Assembly: GCF_003315485.1 (NCBI RefSeq)
Contig: NZ_QNSE01000004.1
Location: forward strand, 62,001 to 126,000
From: Marinomonas rhizomae
GTDB taxonomy: Bacteria; Pseudomonadota; Gammaproteobacteria; Pseudomonadales; Marinomonadaceae
Reading direction: 5' to 3'
DNA length: 64,000 bases
Shown here piece by piece: positions 1 to 9,627 of this stretch. A program made the translations under genes and the position numbers. Under the pieces are notes generated by a model that was given only the letters and a program-made list of their open reading frames with translations, did not search any database and had not been told where the DNA came from. The first letter of the stretch is position 1; the number at the start of each line of letters is the position of its first letter.

Positions 1-364
1 TGACTTGTTCAAACAGGGTTGGGTCGTAGGCTGCTAGGGTGGTTCGCTCGCCTAATAAACTGGCGTTGTGAAGGATGCCGTCAAGATGGCCAAACTCACT
101 TTCTATGGTGTTGGCAAGGTCTAGGTAATCGTGTTCGGCTGCGCCATCAAGGTTTAGTGGAACGATGGCGGCCTGTGGGTATTGTTGTTTCTCAATGTAA
201 TCGTAAACAGCTTCGAGTTTTTTTGTGGTGCGACCTAAAAGAATGACGGTTGCGCCATGCTTTGCGTAGGTGATAGCTGCAGTTTTTCCTATGCCATCCC
301 CTGCTCCGGTAACAAGGATTACCTTGTCTTTAAGTAGTTGGCTTGGGGCTTGATAATCAAACAT
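1..364 (-). CDS. yciK: YciK-like short-chain dehydrogenase (partial, 3' end outside window)
   Basis: The reverse strand reads from an ATG at 364 to the window edge, giving 121 codons. The translation begins MFDYQAPSQLLKDKVILVTG and has the classical SDR cofactor motif TGAGDGIGKT (TGxxxGxG) near residues 20-30 and HNASLLG (the NNAG position) near residue 95. This matches the YciK family of SDR oxidoreductases, whose substrate is not established. The catalytic YxxxK lies beyond the window. The gene follows ubiG with a 20-base gap, an arrangement common in pseudomonad relatives. Confidence 0.85.
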   Translation of the reverse strand, partial: MFDYQAPSQLLKDKVILVTGAGDGIGKTAAITYAKHGATVILLGRTTKKLEAVYDYIEKQQYPQAAIVPLNLDGAAEHDYLDLANTIESEFGHLDGILHNASLLGERTTLAAYDPTLFEQV

Positions 365-384
365 ATCTCCTCCTTATGCCTTAG

Positions 385-1107
385 TTAGGCGTCGATTTTT
401 TGAGTGTGCATCATGTAATTGACGGACACGTCTTTGTCGTTAAGTTTGTATATTTTGGTGAGAGGGTTATAAGTTAGTCCTGTCATGTGTTTGACTTCTA
501 AGTCGGCTAATCTTGCATAATTGTTGAGTTCTGCTGGTTGGATGAACTTGGCGTAATCATGCGTTCCTTTCGGTAGCATTTTTAAAATGTATTCGGCACC
601 GACAATGGCGAAAAGGTATGCTTTCGGATTTCTGTTGATGGTAGAGAAAAATACGTGGCCGCCGGGCTTAACTAGAGTCATGCAAGCCTTAATAACAGAC
701 GATGGGTCTGGCACATGTTCGAGCATCTCAAGGCAAGTGACAACGTCATACTGCCCAGCTTCTCGTTGTGCTATTTCTTCCGCTGTGATTTTTTCATAAT
801 CAATATCAAGCCCTGACTCTTCTCTGTGTAGTTTTGCAACGGCAAGAGGGGCTTCGCCCATGTCGATGCCTTTAACGTTCGCGCCTAGCTTTGCCATGGC
901 TTCTGATAAAATGCCACCACCACAGCCAACATCAATGACTTTTTTTCCTTGAAGGCCTTCGCTGTGCTCGTTTATATAGTCTGTGCGCAATGGATTGATA
1001 TCATGCAGGGGTTTGAACTCGTTCTCAGTATCCCACCAGCGGCTTGCAAGCGCTTCAAACTTTGCTACTTCATTTAGGTCTACATTATTTTGTTGTGCGT
1101 TTGTCAT
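385..1107 (-). CDS. ubiG: Ubiquinone biosynthesis O-methyltransferase UbiG
   Basis: This 240-residue class I SAM-dependent methyltransferase carries out the two O-methylations of ubiquinone synthesis (family knowledge). The N-terminus has the UbiG signature [22 protein letters not shown] motif I is DVGCGGG near residues 60-66, and [10 protein letters not shown] lies near 130. Length equals the family norm (about 240). It is transcribed divergently from gyrA and is probably co-transcribed with the yciK-like gene downstream. No gph/mupP phosphatase gene lies between the two, although relatives often have one there. Confidence 0.95.
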   Translation of the reverse strand: MTNAQQNNVDLNEVAKFEALASRWWDTENEFKPLHDINPLRTDYINEHSEGLQGKKVIDVGCGGGILSEAMAKLGANVKGIDMGEAPLAVAKLHREESGLDIDYEKITAEEIAQREAGQYDVVTCLEMLEHVPDPSSVIKACMTLVKPGGHVFFSTINRNPKAYLFAIVGAEYILKMLPKGTHDYAKFIQPAELNNYARLADLEVKHMTGLTYNPLTKIYKLNDKDVSVNYMMHTQKIDA

Positions 1108-1454
1108 GGTTTGATTTCCGTTTTTCTGTATCGCTAAGATTGGTGAAAGCGGTGTTCGTTGTGCTGAACAGCTGGTCTGTGTTTTGTGATGCTATTTTGC
1201 CAATTAATGGTCTCAAGGTAGAGGCGTCTTTTTTTAACGTCTCTACTAGTATAGCGCCAACCTAGGAGGTGACCAATAGCAAACTTGCTTTGCTAAAGAA
1301 GGCGTTCAGCAGATGGTTTCTATAAATGTAATATAGAGCAACAAAACATGCTCCTTGAAGGGGTGTTATTTATTTCCTTATGGTACAATGCGGCGCTTAT
1401 AAAAAGATATTAGGGAGTCTTTTTGACTCCGAGGCATAAGGATCGATTGTATCT
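1108..1454. other. Divergent ubiG/gyrA intergenic region
   Basis: These 347 bases hold no convincing gene. A 9-bp stem (GTAGAGGCG with CGTCTCTAC, one G-T pair, 11-base T-rich loop) lies at 1218-1246. A TACAAT -10-like hexamer lies at 1384-1389, about 65 bases before the gyrA start, but I see no good -35 at normal spacing. Promoters for both divergent genes must lie here. Confidence 0.4.
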
Positions 1455-4142
1455 ATGGGTGAATTAGCCAAAGAAATTATTCCCGTCAGTATCGAAAATG
1501 AACTTAAGGGATCTTACCTAGATTACGCAATGAGTGTAATTGTAGGTCGAGCATTACCTGATGTGCGAGACGGGTTGAAGCCTGTTCACCGTCGCGTTCT
1601 ATTTGCGATGAATGAACTTAAAAATGATTGGAATAAACCGTACAAAAAATCGGCGCGTATCGTCGGTGATGTAATCGGTAAATATCACCCACATGGTGAT
1701 TCTGCTGTCTACGATACGATTGTTCGTATGGCGCAGCCATTCTCAATGCGTTACACCTTGGTCGATGGTCAGGGTAACTTCGGTTCTGTCGATGGTGATA
1801 GTGCTGCGGCAATGCGTTATACCGAAATCCGTATGGCGAAAATCTCTCATCATCTTTTGATGGATTTAGAGAAAGAAACGGTCGACTTCGTGCCTAACTA
1901 CGATGGCACGGAATTTATGCCAGAAGTGCTGCCTGCGCGCGTGCCCGGACTGTTAGTAAATGGTTCGGCAGGTATTGCGGTAGGTATGGCGACTAATATC
2001 CCTCCTCATAATCTTGGTGAGGTTATCGATGGTTGTTTAGCGGTTATTGATAACGCTGACATTACTATTGATGAGCTTATCGATCATATACCTGGACCAG
2101 ATTTCCCAACAGGGGCGTTTATTAATGGTCGAGCAGGTATTATTGAAGCGTACAAAACGGGTCGCGGTCGTATTTACATGCGTGCCCGCCACCATTTTGA
2201 AGACATGGAAAAAGGCAATCGCCAAGCCATCGTTTTCACTGAAATTCCTTATCAGTTAAACAAAGCGAAAGTAATTGAAAAAATCGCCGAGCTAGTTAAA
2301 GAGAAAAAACTGGAAGGCATCAGTGAGCTTCGTGACGAATCTGACAAAGATGGTATGCGAATTGTTATAGAGCTGCGTCGTGGTGAAAACCCTGATGTTG
2401 TTGTTAACAACATCTTTACGCAAACTCAGTTGCAATCAGTGTTTGGTATTAACATGGTGGCCTTGGTTGATGGCCGTCCTCAGTTGCTTAATATTAAACA
2501 AATTCTTGAGTGCTTTGTTAAGCATCGTCGTGAAGTTGTTACTCGCCGTACTATTTATGAACTTCGTAAAGCGCGCGAGCGTGGTCATATTCTTGAAGGT
2601 TTGGCTGTTTCACTGGCGAACATTGATCGCGTCATTGAGTTAATTCGCACATCGCCAACGTCTGCAGAAGCAAAAGAGAAAATTGTTAGCGAGTCTTGGG
2701 AGCCAGGAAATGTGGTGGCTATGCTTGAGCGTGCTGGTGCTGATGCTTGTCGTCCTGATGATCTTGACGCTGGCTACGGTTTTGTTGATGGTGCTTATCA
2801 TTTGTCTCCAGATCAGGCGCAAGCGATTTTGGACTTGCGTTTGCATCGCTTGACAGGCTTAGAGCACGATAAGTTGTTGGGTGAATATAAATCCCTGATT
2901 GAGCTTATTGGTGAGTTGCTAAATATTCTATCTAATCCAGATCGTTTGATGGAAGTTATTCGTGAGGAGCTTGAAGAGGTTCGGGATACTTTCGGCGACG
3001 CTCGCCGTACTGAGATTTTAACGTCTCGTCAGGATTTAACTATTGCTGATTTGATTGATGAAGCGCCAATGGTAGTGACGATTTCGAATACGGGTTATGC
3101 GAAATCTCAGCCATTAGTTGAGTATCAAGCTCAGCGTCGTGGTGGTCGTGGTAAGTCATCTGCGAGTATGAAAGACGAAGATCACATTGAGCATCTATTG
3201 GTTACCAGTAGCCATGATACCATCATGTTATTCAGTAATTTTGGTAAAGTCTATTGGTTGCGAGTGTTTGAAATTCCGGTAGCTAGTCGTAGTGCAAAAG
3301 GTCGTCCGATTGTGAACTTATTGCCTTTGAGAGAGGGGGAATTTATCTCTGCTCTGTTGCCATTGCCTGTTATCGAAGAGGCTGAGGCTGACTCTGAAGC
3401 AAGCGATGACGTGGCTGATGATGCTATTGTTGAAGCTAGTAGCTATATATTCATGGCGACAGCAAACGGCACGGTTAAGAAGACTGCGATGCAGCATTTT
3501 GCCCGTCCTCGCTCAACTGGCTTGATTGCACTTAGCTTAGATGAGACAGATGAGTTGGTTGGTGTATCTGTTACCAATGGTGAAAACGATATTATGTTGG
3601 TTTCATCATCAGGTAAGACAATCCGCTTTAAAGAGTCTGACGTTCGTGCAATGGGTCGTACTGCGGCAGGTGTTCGTGGTATTCGCTTGAATGAAGATGC
3701 TAAGGTTGTTTCGCTTATTGTTCCTCAGGATGGTTCTGCGGTATTGATGGCTTGTGAGAATGGTTATGGCAAGCGTACTTTAGTAGAAGATTTCCCTGTG
3801 TACGGTCGTGGCGGTCAAGGTGTTATCGGGATTCAAGTTTCTGAGCGTAATGGCCCAGTTGTAGGGGCTGCTCAGGTTGATGAAACGGATGAGATTATTT
3901 TGATTACAGACCAAGGAACCTTGGTTCGTACTCGCGTGACGGAAGTGTCATGTCAGGGGCGAAATACGCAAGGTGTTACTTTGATTCGTTTGACCAATGA
4001 CGAGCATCTGGTTGGCATTGAGCGTGTTGTCGAAGATGATGAGGGAGATATTGAGGTTGATGAGGCAGGTGATGCCGTTGTTGATCAGTTGCCAGATGAT
4101 GGCGATGAATCTCCAGATATCCTTGATAGCGATACGGAATAG
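1455..4142 (+). CDS. gyrA: DNA gyrase subunit A
   Basis: This is the 895-residue breakage-reunion subunit of DNA gyrase. The N-terminal GyrA fold includes the quinolone-resistance region [20 protein letters not shown] with wild-type Ser and Asp at the positions equivalent to E. coli 83 and 87, and the catalytic Tyr in [11 protein letters not shown]. The GyrA-box QRRGGRGK near residue 560 starts the wrapping domain and distinguishes it from parC at 28.7 kb. An acidic insertion (about residues 637-660) interrupts the C-terminal beta-pinwheel, and the protein ends in a long Asp/Glu tail. A perfect-palindrome terminator follows. Confidence 0.98.
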   Translation: MGELAKEIIPVSIENELKGSYLDYAMSVIVGRALPDVRDGLKPVHRRVLFAMNELKNDWNKPYKKSARIVGDVIGKYHPHGDSAVYDTIVRMAQPFSMRYTLVDGQGNFGSVDGDSAAAMRYTEIRMAKISHHLLMDLEKETVDFVPNYDGTEFMPEVLPARVPGLLVNGSAGIAVGMATNIPPHNLGEVIDGCLAVIDNADITIDELIDHIPGPDFPTGAFINGRAGIIEAYKTGRGRIYMRARHHFEDMEKGNRQAIVFTEIPYQLNKAKVIEKIAELVKEKKLEGISELRDESDKDGMRIVIELRRGENPDVVVNNIFTQTQLQSVFGINMVALVDGRPQLLNIKQILECFVKHRREVVTRRTIYELRKARERGHILEGLAVSLANIDRVIELIRTSPTSAEAKEKIVSESWEPGNVVAMLERAGADACRPDDLDAGYGFVDGAYHLSPDQAQAILDLRLHRLTGLEHDKLLGEYKSLIELIGELLNILSNPDRLMEVIREELEEVRDTFGDARRTEILTSRQDLTIADLIDEAPMVVTISNTGYAKSQPLVEYQAQRRGGRGKSSASMKDEDHIEHLLVTSSHDTIMLFSNFGKVYWLRVFEIPVASRSAKGRPIVNLLPLREGEFISALLPLPVIEEAEADSEASDDVADDAIVEASSYIFMATANGTVKKTAMQHFARPRSTGLIALSLDETDELVGVSVTNGENDIMLVSSSGKTIRFKESDVRAMGRTAAGVRGIRLNEDAKVVSLIVPQDGSAVLMACENGYGKRTLVEDFPVYGRGGQGVIGIQVSERNGPVVGAAQVDETDEIILITDQGTLVRTRVTEVSCQGRNTQGVTLIRLTNDEHLVGIERVVEDDEGDIEVDEAGDAVVDQLPDDGDESPDILDSDTE

Positions 4143-4150
4143 TAAATAAA

Positions 4151-4176
4151 GCGACGCACCTAGGTGCGTCGCTTTT
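4151..4176 (+). terminator. gyrA rho-independent terminator
   Basis: GCGACGCACC, TA, GGTGCGTCGC form a perfect 10-bp palindrome followed by TTTT, eight bases after the gyrA stop. It separates gyrA from the serC operon. Confidence 0.9.
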
Positions 4177-4232
4177 GTTGTAGATTGTTCTTTTAAAGTA
4201 GTTCCTGAAAATACTAGAGGTAAATAAGCAGG

Positions 4233-5312
4233 ATGAGCCGAGTATATAATTTTTGTTCAGGTCCAGCAGCGCTTCCCGAGGCGGTGTTAAAAAAAGCGCA
4301 GGCTGAAATGTTAGATTGGCATGGCGCTGGTGTTTCTGTTATGGAAATGAGTCATCGTAGTTCTGAGTTTATGTCTATTCTTGCCTCGGCTAAGGCGCGT
4401 TTGTCACGTTTGATGGATATTAGCGATGACTATGAAATTTTATTTGTTCAGGGTGGTGCGTCTACTCTATTTGCTCAAATTCCAGCGAATTTAGTGAACG
4501 GCTTTGATTCTGCCTGCTTTTTAGATACTGGTGCTTGGTCTTCAAAGGCGATAAAAGAAGCTAGGAGATACACTAACGTAAAGGTAGTTGGGTCTTCAAA
4601 AGAACAGAATTACACTACGGTCCCTGATTTTTCTACTTTAGAACTGGATGAGAATGCGGCCTATTTGCACCTTTGTCCAAACGAAACTATTGGCGGTCTA
4701 GAGTTTTCTGGGTTGCCGGAAACAAATTTGCCGATTGTTGCAGATCTTTCTTCAACGATTCTGTCTCGCAAAATTGACGTGAGCAAGTACGGCTTGATTT
4801 ACGCTGGCGCACAGAAAAATGTGGGCCCTGCTGGTGTAGTTATTTGTATTGTTCGCAAGGATTTACTGGCACGTTGCAGTGATGAATTGCCATCTATTTG
4901 GAATTTCGCGAATTTGGCGAAAAACGACTCCATGATTAACACACCGCCAACCTTTGCGATTTATCTGGCCGATTTGGTGTTCGAGTGGTTGGAAGAGCAA
5001 GGTGGTGTTGAGGCGATTGAAGCGATTAATATTCGTAAAGCGCAAGCTTTATATGACTTCATTGATGCTAGCGATTTTTACTCAAACCCTGTTGATCCTG
5101 ACTATCGATCTCGTATGAATGTGCCGTTTATTTTGGCAGATGAGTCCCTTGAATCGCTTTTTTTGCAGGAGTCTGTGGCTGCTGGTTTGCGTACTTTGGC
5201 GGGGCACCGTTCTGTTGGTGGTATGCGTGCAAGTATATATAACGCAATGCCGTTGGAAGGTGTTGAGGCTTTGATTGATTTTATGCGTGGTTTTGAAAAG
5301 CGTCACGGATAA
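4233..5312 (+). CDS. serC: Phosphoserine aminotransferase SerC
   Basis: This 359-residue class V aminotransferase converts 3-phosphohydroxypyruvate to phosphoserine, and also acts in the PLP-synthesis branch (family knowledge). The N-terminus YNFCSGPAALPEAVL is the family signature. The PLP lysine sits in YAGAQKNVGPAGV near residue 197, and GHRSVGGMRASIYNA near the C-terminus is the phosphate-binding segment. It opens a serC-pheA-tyrA/aroA-cmk run with short gaps. pdxJ, also of vitamin B6 synthesis, is at 34 kb. In pseudomonads hisC often sits between pheA and tyrA; here it is absent. Confidence 0.97.
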   Translation: MSRVYNFCSGPAALPEAVLKKAQAEMLDWHGAGVSVMEMSHRSSEFMSILASAKARLSRLMDISDDYEILFVQGGASTLFAQIPANLVNGFDSACFLDTGAWSSKAIKEARRYTNVKVVGSSKEQNYTTVPDFSTLELDENAAYLHLCPNETIGGLEFSGLPETNLPIVADLSSTILSRKIDVSKYGLIYAGAQKNVGPAGVVICIVRKDLLARCSDELPSIWNFANLAKNDSMINTPPTFAIYLADLVFEWLEEQGGVEAIEAINIRKAQALYDFIDASDFYSNPVDPDYRSRMNVPFILADESLESLFLQESVAAGLRTLAGHRSVGGMRASIYNAMPLEGVEALIDFMRGFEKRHG

Positions 5313-5352
5313 TACTTTTTAAAGACAATAATCTCTACGGATAATAAATAGC

Positions 5353-6474
5353 ATGTCAAATTCTAAACAAGCAGTGCCGAGTACATTGCCTTTATTGCGT
5401 GATCGTATTGATTCGATTGACTCGCAAATACAATTACTAATCAACGAACGCGCAACGTGCGCTCAAAAAGTAGCTGAAGTTAAGTTGGCTGATCAGGGCG
5501 ATGATGCGGTAGTCTTTTACCGTCCTGAACGCGAGGCTCAAGTTTTGCGTAAGGTAATGGAACGAAATGAAGGGCCTTTGGGTAATGAAGAAATGGCGAA
5601 GATCTTTCGTCAGGTGATGTCTTCATGTCTAGCGCTTGAAAAGCCAATGCGCATCGCATTTCTTGGGCCAGAAGGCACTTTTACGCAGCAAGCTGCGTTG
5701 AAGCATTTTGGTAAATCAATTGTTAGTGCGCCAATGGCCGCTATCGATGAAGTATTTCGTGAGGTTGAGTCTGGCGCAGCTAATTATGGTGTGGTGCCAG
5801 TTGAAAATTCAACAGAAGGTGTTGTTAATCATACCTTAGACAGTTTTCGAGACTCGCGTCTGAAAATTTGTGGGGAAGTGGAAGAGCGTATTCATCATCA
5901 TCTATTGGTGAGTCCTAATATTAGTGCCGAAGACGTAACTCATATTTATTCACATCAGCAATCTTTAGCGCAGTGTCGTGCTTGGTTGGATCGTTATTGG
6001 CCACATGCTGAGCGTATTGCGGTGAGTTCGAATGCCGAGGCGGCTCGCCTCGCGGCTGAGGCAGGTCGCAGTGGTCGTGCTATTGCTGCGATTGCGGGTG
6101 AAATAGCCTGTGAGTTGTACGGCTTGCTAAAGGTATCTTCTAATATTGAAGATCGTCCAGATAATACGACTCGCTTTTTGATTGTTGGTAATCAAGAGGT
6201 TCCACCAAGTGGTAAAGATAAGACATCGTTGCTAATTAGCGCAAAAAACGAGCCTGGTGCTTTGTATAGGCTGCTTGAGGCTTTCGAGCGTCATGGTGTT
6301 GATATGACGCGTTTAGAGACTCGTCCTTCTTTAATGAGTCGTTGGGGTTATATATTTTATATTGATTTCGTCGGTCATTATCTAGATGAAGGATGTTGTG
6401 CTGTAATTGATGAGTTACGTGAGCGTGCATCGGAAGTGAAGGTGTTGGGTTCCTATCCTGTAGCTGTGCTTTAG
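5353..6474 (+). CDS. pheA: Bifunctional chorismate mutase / prephenate dehydratase (P-protein)
   Basis: This 373-residue protein routes chorismate to phenylpyruvate for phenylalanine. The AroQ chorismate mutase helices span about residues 10-95 (LRDRIDSIDSQIQLLINER). The prephenate dehydratase domain runs about 100-275 (FLGPEGTFTQQAA, VPVENSTEGVV and TTRFLIVG with its catalytic TRF). The C-terminal ACT domain (about 285-365) has SLLISAKNEPGALYRLL and ETRPS in place of the usual ESRPS allosteric motif. Thr for Ser is conservative, so feedback control by phenylalanine is probably kept. Confidence 0.96.
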   Translation: MSNSKQAVPSTLPLLRDRIDSIDSQIQLLINERATCAQKVAEVKLADQGDDAVVFYRPEREAQVLRKVMERNEGPLGNEEMAKIFRQVMSSCLALEKPMRIAFLGPEGTFTQQAALKHFGKSIVSAPMAAIDEVFREVESGAANYGVVPVENSTEGVVNHTLDSFRDSRLKICGEVEERIHHHLLVSPNISAEDVTHIYSHQQSLAQCRAWLDRYWPHAERIAVSSNAEAARLAAEAGRSGRAIAAIAGEIACELYGLLKVSSNIEDRPDNTTRFLIVGNQEVPPSGKDKTSLLISAKNEPGALYRLLEAFERHGVDMTRLETRPSLMSRWGYIFYIDFVGHYLDEGCCAVIDELRERASEVKVLGSYPVAVL

Positions 6475-6496
6475 TGGTTTATAAGAGTGTTGTGCT

Positions 6497-8743
6497 TTGA
6501 CTGGTGAAAATGGTTTTCAGGCGTCGGCTAATGTGACGTCTCAAGAGAAAAAGAAATTTGGCAATGTCATGATCATTGGTCTTGGCATGATAGGTGGCTC
6601 ATTTGCGAAAGCATTAAAAGAGCGCGGCTTGGCTACATTATATGCTGTTGATCGTCGAGAAGGGGAGTTGGCGCTAGGTGTTTCAACGGGGGTGATTGAT
6701 TTCCCTGCTGAAATGTCTGCTGAATATGTCCCTAAAATGGATGTTATCATTCTTGCTACTCCAGTAAGGGCGATGGAGTCTGTTCTGACTGACCTTAAAC
6801 CTTTTTTATCTGAGCATACATTGGTGACAGATGTAGGGTCGACCAAAGGGAGTGTGGTAGAGGCGGTTCGTCAGGTTTTTGGGTGTGTGCCAACTAACTT
6901 TATTCCAGGTCATCCTATTGCTGGGGCGGAAAAGAGTGGAGTGTTGGCATCCAATTCGCTGCTTTTTGAAAAGCACATGGCGATAGTGACGCCTCTATCT
7001 GATAGCAATCCTGTCTTGTTAGATCGTCTTCATCGTATTTGGCGTGCTGTTGGGGCAGATGTCGTGAGTATGGATGTTAATCATCATGATCACGTGTTGG
7101 CTTCTTCAAGTCACTTGCCACATTTGCTTGCTTATACTCTAGTTGATGCGTTGGCTAATGGCGAACGTAGTCAAGATATTTTTAAATTCGCGGCGGGTGG
7201 TTTCCGCGATTTTACTCGCATTGCGTCTAGTGATCCTGTGATGTGGCGCGATGTTTTTATGGCAAATAAAGATGCGACTTTGGCAACGCTAGATCACTTT
7301 ACTGATCGCCTTGCTGATATGCGTGCTGCAATAGAGCAAGGTGATGGTGCCAGCATGTTTGGTGTTTTTACTCGTGCTAAGTCTGCGCGAGATCATTTTC
7401 TTCGATTGTTAGAGCAGCGTACAATTGGTTCTGTCAAAGAAGTTCGGCCGGTTTCAGTCTCTGTTTTACCTGCTTCTGCTATTAAAGGTGATATTTCTTT
7501 ATTGGGTGACAAATCTTTGTCACATAAAGTCATTACCATAGCGGCGCTTTCAGAGGGTGTAAGTGAAATAAAGAACGTTGATTTGACGGGTGATGTCCGT
7601 ATTACAATTCAAGCTTTTCGGGATATGGGGGTGGTGATTGAGGAGGTGTCTTCTGATTGCTTACGTGTCCATGGTGTTGGTCTTCGTGGTTTAAAGGCGC
7701 CCATTGCGCCAATTAATGTCCATCAGTCTCGCGAAAGTCTGTATTTGTTGTTGCCTGTTTTAGCAGGACAGTCATTTTCTGTGTCAGTTGTGGCAGAGGA
7801 GAAGTTGCTAAATCAGTCGATGGGTGACTTGTTTTCCTTAGTGCGCAAGATGGGTGGGAGTGTGGTCTCTGACGTCGCCGATTGCCTGCCTGTTAGTCTT
7901 GTTCCGGGTGAGTCGCTGAATGTATGTATTGATCTGCAGACTGGTTCTGAGCGGTTACGTATGTCGGCTTTTTTAGCTGCTTTGTATTCTCCGGCTGAAG
8001 GAAGCGTCGTGACAGAGTTGACCGGATTGTCTCATTGTGAAGTGTTGCTGCGCCATTTTGGTGTGAGTATTTTAGATCAAGCTGACGGTTTTAAAGTTGT
8101 TTCCGCACCTTTAGTGGGTACGAGTATTGTATTGTCTGGTGATGAATATGAAATGGCTTGGTTGGTGTTGCTGGCGAACTTGTTGCCAGGTTCTGAATTG
8201 CTCATTGATAATGCGGGTTTAGATTCTGTGTCATATGCCTTTTCATCCTTTCTGAAGTCGATAGGTGCGGACGTCACTATTCCTGATTTGGGTGGTTCGG
8301 GTTTGTATGAGGGGAGTGTTCGAGCAGCTTTTGCTGAGCTTAACTCTTTTATTTTATCGTCAGAACAGAGTTACCAGTTTAGGAGCGAGTTGCCTTTGCT
8401 GTGTGTTGCTGCGGCTTATGCAAAAGGTGAAAGCTGCATTCATGGCGTTGGCTCTTTGCCTTATTATTGTGAAGATAGAGTGTTGGCGCTGGTAGATGCG
8501 CTTAAGCAGATGAAGATTGCCTGTGTTTATGAGAATGGTGACTTGCTTATTCAGGGTGGTCTTCCATCGGGTGGTGAGTTGGATTGTGCTGGTGATGATA
8601 AATTAGCGCTTGCTATGTTGGCATTAGGGGCGCGAAGTCAGTCGATTACAAAAGTGAATGATTGCCAAAAATTATTAGAAGAATTTAACGAGTTGGAGAG
8701 TGTCACTATGCAGTTAGGTTTTTACTGCACTGTGGCGCAATAG
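6497..8743 (+). CDS. tyrA-aroA: Prephenate dehydrogenase fused to a degenerate EPSP synthase domain
   Basis: 748 residues, read from a TTG start because no ATG precedes the domain. Residues about 22-310 are TyrA: NAD motif [34 protein letters not shown] and [14 protein letters not shown], all intact, so prephenate dehydrogenase activity is expected. Residues about 325-748 align with EPSP synthase (GDKSLSH 337-343, [21 protein letters not shown]), but catalytic motifs are eroded. GNSGTSMR is HQSRESLY (409-416), KRPM is lost, the catalytic Asp of DEFP is Ser630, RVKESDR is PYYCEDR (655-661) and GDHR is GDDK (699-702). The frame is open throughout, so it is a protein-level degeneration and not a pseudogene by frameshift. 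Confidence 0.93.
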   Translation: MTGENGFQASANVTSQEKKKFGNVMIIGLGMIGGSFAKALKERGLATLYAVDRREGELALGVSTGVIDFPAEMSAEYVPKMDVIILATPVRAMESVLTDLKPFLSEHTLVTDVGSTKGSVVEAVRQVFGCVPTNFIPGHPIAGAEKSGVLASNSLLFEKHMAIVTPLSDSNPVLLDRLHRIWRAVGADVVSMDVNHHDHVLASSSHLPHLLAYTLVDALANGERSQDIFKFAAGGFRDFTRIASSDPVMWRDVFMANKDATLATLDHFTDRLADMRAAIEQGDGASMFGVFTRAKSARDHFLRLLEQRTIGSVKEVRPVSVSVLPASAIKGDISLLGDKSLSHKVITIAALSEGVSEIKNVDLTGDVRITIQAFRDMGVVIEEVSSDCLRVHGVGLRGLKAPIAPINVHQSRESLYLLLPVLAGQSFSVSVVAEEKLLNQSMGDLFSLVRKMGGSVVSDVADCLPVSLVPGESLNVCIDLQTGSERLRMSAFLAALYSPAEGSVVTELTGLSHCEVLLRHFGVSILDQADGFKVVSAPLVGTSIVLSGDEYEMAWLVLLANLLPGSELLIDNAGLDSVSYAFSSFLKSIGADVTIPDLGGSGLYEGSVRAAFAELNSFILSSEQSYQFRSELPLLCVAAAYAKGESCIHGVGSLPYYCEDRVLALVDALKQMKIACVYENGDLLIQGGLPSGGELDCAGDDKLALAMLALGARSQSITKVNDCQKLLEEFNELESVTMQLGFYCTVAQ

Positions 8744-8762
8744 TTTTTTAAGAGGAATAGTT

Positions 8763-9446
8763 ATGATCAACCAAGGCCCAGTTATTACGATTGATGGTCC
8801 AAGTGGTGCAGGTAAAGGCACTGTAAGTCAATTAATCGCAGAAAGGCTGGGATGGCACATACTAGATAGTGGTGCGTTATATCGACTGCTTGCACTTGCT
8901 GTATCGCATCACGGCATGTCTTCAGATGATGTTGAGACGTTAAAAGTCTTGGCTGAGCATCTGGACATACAGTTTGTGCAGTCAGAAGAAGGTAAAGTTG
9001 AAATTATTCTAGAGGGCGAGATCGTTACTCAGGCTATTCGAACTGAAGAAGTGGGTAATTGTGCGTCTAAATTGGCGGCTATTCCAGAAGTTCGCGACGG
9101 TTTGTTACTTCGTCAGCGGGCTTTTTCGCAAGCGCCTGGTTTGGTGGCGGATGGTCGTGATATGGGGACGATCGTGTTTCCTTCTGCGCAGATTAAAGTA
9201 TTCTTAACGGCTTCGGCAGAAGAGCGGGCGCAGCGTCGCTTGCAGCAATTGCAGCAAAAAGGCGAAGCTGTTAATCTAGATGAACTAGTTAAAACGATTA
9301 AAGAGAGAGACGAGCGTGATGCTAATCGAGCTGTTGCTCCTCTTGTGCCTGCCGCAGGCGCTTTAGTTATAGACAGTACAGATTTAACCATAGAGCAGGT
9401 TGTCGAGATGATTTTTGCTGAAACAGCAAAAGCGGGTCTCGTATAA
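8763..9446 (+). CDS. cmk: Cytidylate kinase
   Basis: This 227-residue P-loop NMP kinase phosphorylates CMP and dCMP. The Walker A motif GPSGAGKGT is near residues 11-19, followed by the substrate segment [25 protein letters not shown] and the C-terminal [13 protein letters not shown] (lid and arginines) are intact. Family length is about 225. The gene directly precedes rpsA, the usual gammaproteobacterial neighbour, and follows tyrA-aroA by 19 bases with a plausible Shine-Dalgarno (AAGAGGAA). Confidence 0.97.
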   Translation: MINQGPVITIDGPSGAGKGTVSQLIAERLGWHILDSGALYRLLALAVSHHGMSSDDVETLKVLAEHLDIQFVQSEEGKVEIILEGEIVTQAIRTEEVGNCASKLAAIPEVRDGLLLRQRAFSQAPGLVADGRDMGTIVFPSAQIKVFLTASAEERAQRRLQQLQQKGEAVNLDELVKTIKERDERDANRAVAPLVPAAGALVIDSTDLTIEQVVEMIFAETAKAGLV

Positions 9447-9485
9447 TCTGTTCTTTTGTGCGTCTACTTTTTTGTGTCTAGAATG

Positions 9486-9494
9486 TGCTAGAAT
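9486..9494 (+). promoter_or_regulatory. Candidate extended -10 promoter for rpsA
   Basis: TGCTAGAAT is an extended -10 (TGn plus TAGAAT), 133 bases before the rpsA start. No convincing -35 is visible, which extended -10 promoters tolerate. It would put the start of transcription just before the structured leader. Confidence 0.4.
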
Positions 9495-9514
9495 AGATTA
9501 AATGTTATTCAAGT

Positions 9515-9610
9515 CGATAAGGGTGCCAGCAAGCCTTTATCGCATCATCCAAAAAAATTGACCCACATTTGCTGGCGATGTGGATATGGCCTAGTTATTT
9601 ATATGGGCCG
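9515..9610 (+). promoter_or_regulatory. Structured 5' leader of rpsA with possible pseudoknot
   Basis: A 9-bp stem (CGATAAGGG 9515-9523 with CCTTTATCG 9534-9542) encloses the loop TGCCAGCAAG. That loop is complementary to TTGCTGGCG at 9569-9577, which would make an H-type pseudoknot of up to 9 bp. A second weaker hairpin pairs TGGCCTA (9587-9593) with TGGGCCG (9604-9610), just ahead of the ribosome binding site. In E. coli, S1 represses its own translation through a structured leader, so a similar role is inferred here. Confidence 0.5.
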
Positions 9611-9627
9611 ACTATATAGGAAATACA

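Noticed and set aside
1044-1265. 73-codon open frame across the ubiG start and gyrA upstream region
   Set aside because: It overlaps the ubiG N-terminus in the opposite direction, has no family match and no clear ribosome site; taken as chance.
1355-1389. TTGAAG with TACAAT as a full gyrA promoter
   Set aside because: The spacer is 23 bases, too long for sigma-70; only the -10-like element is mentioned.
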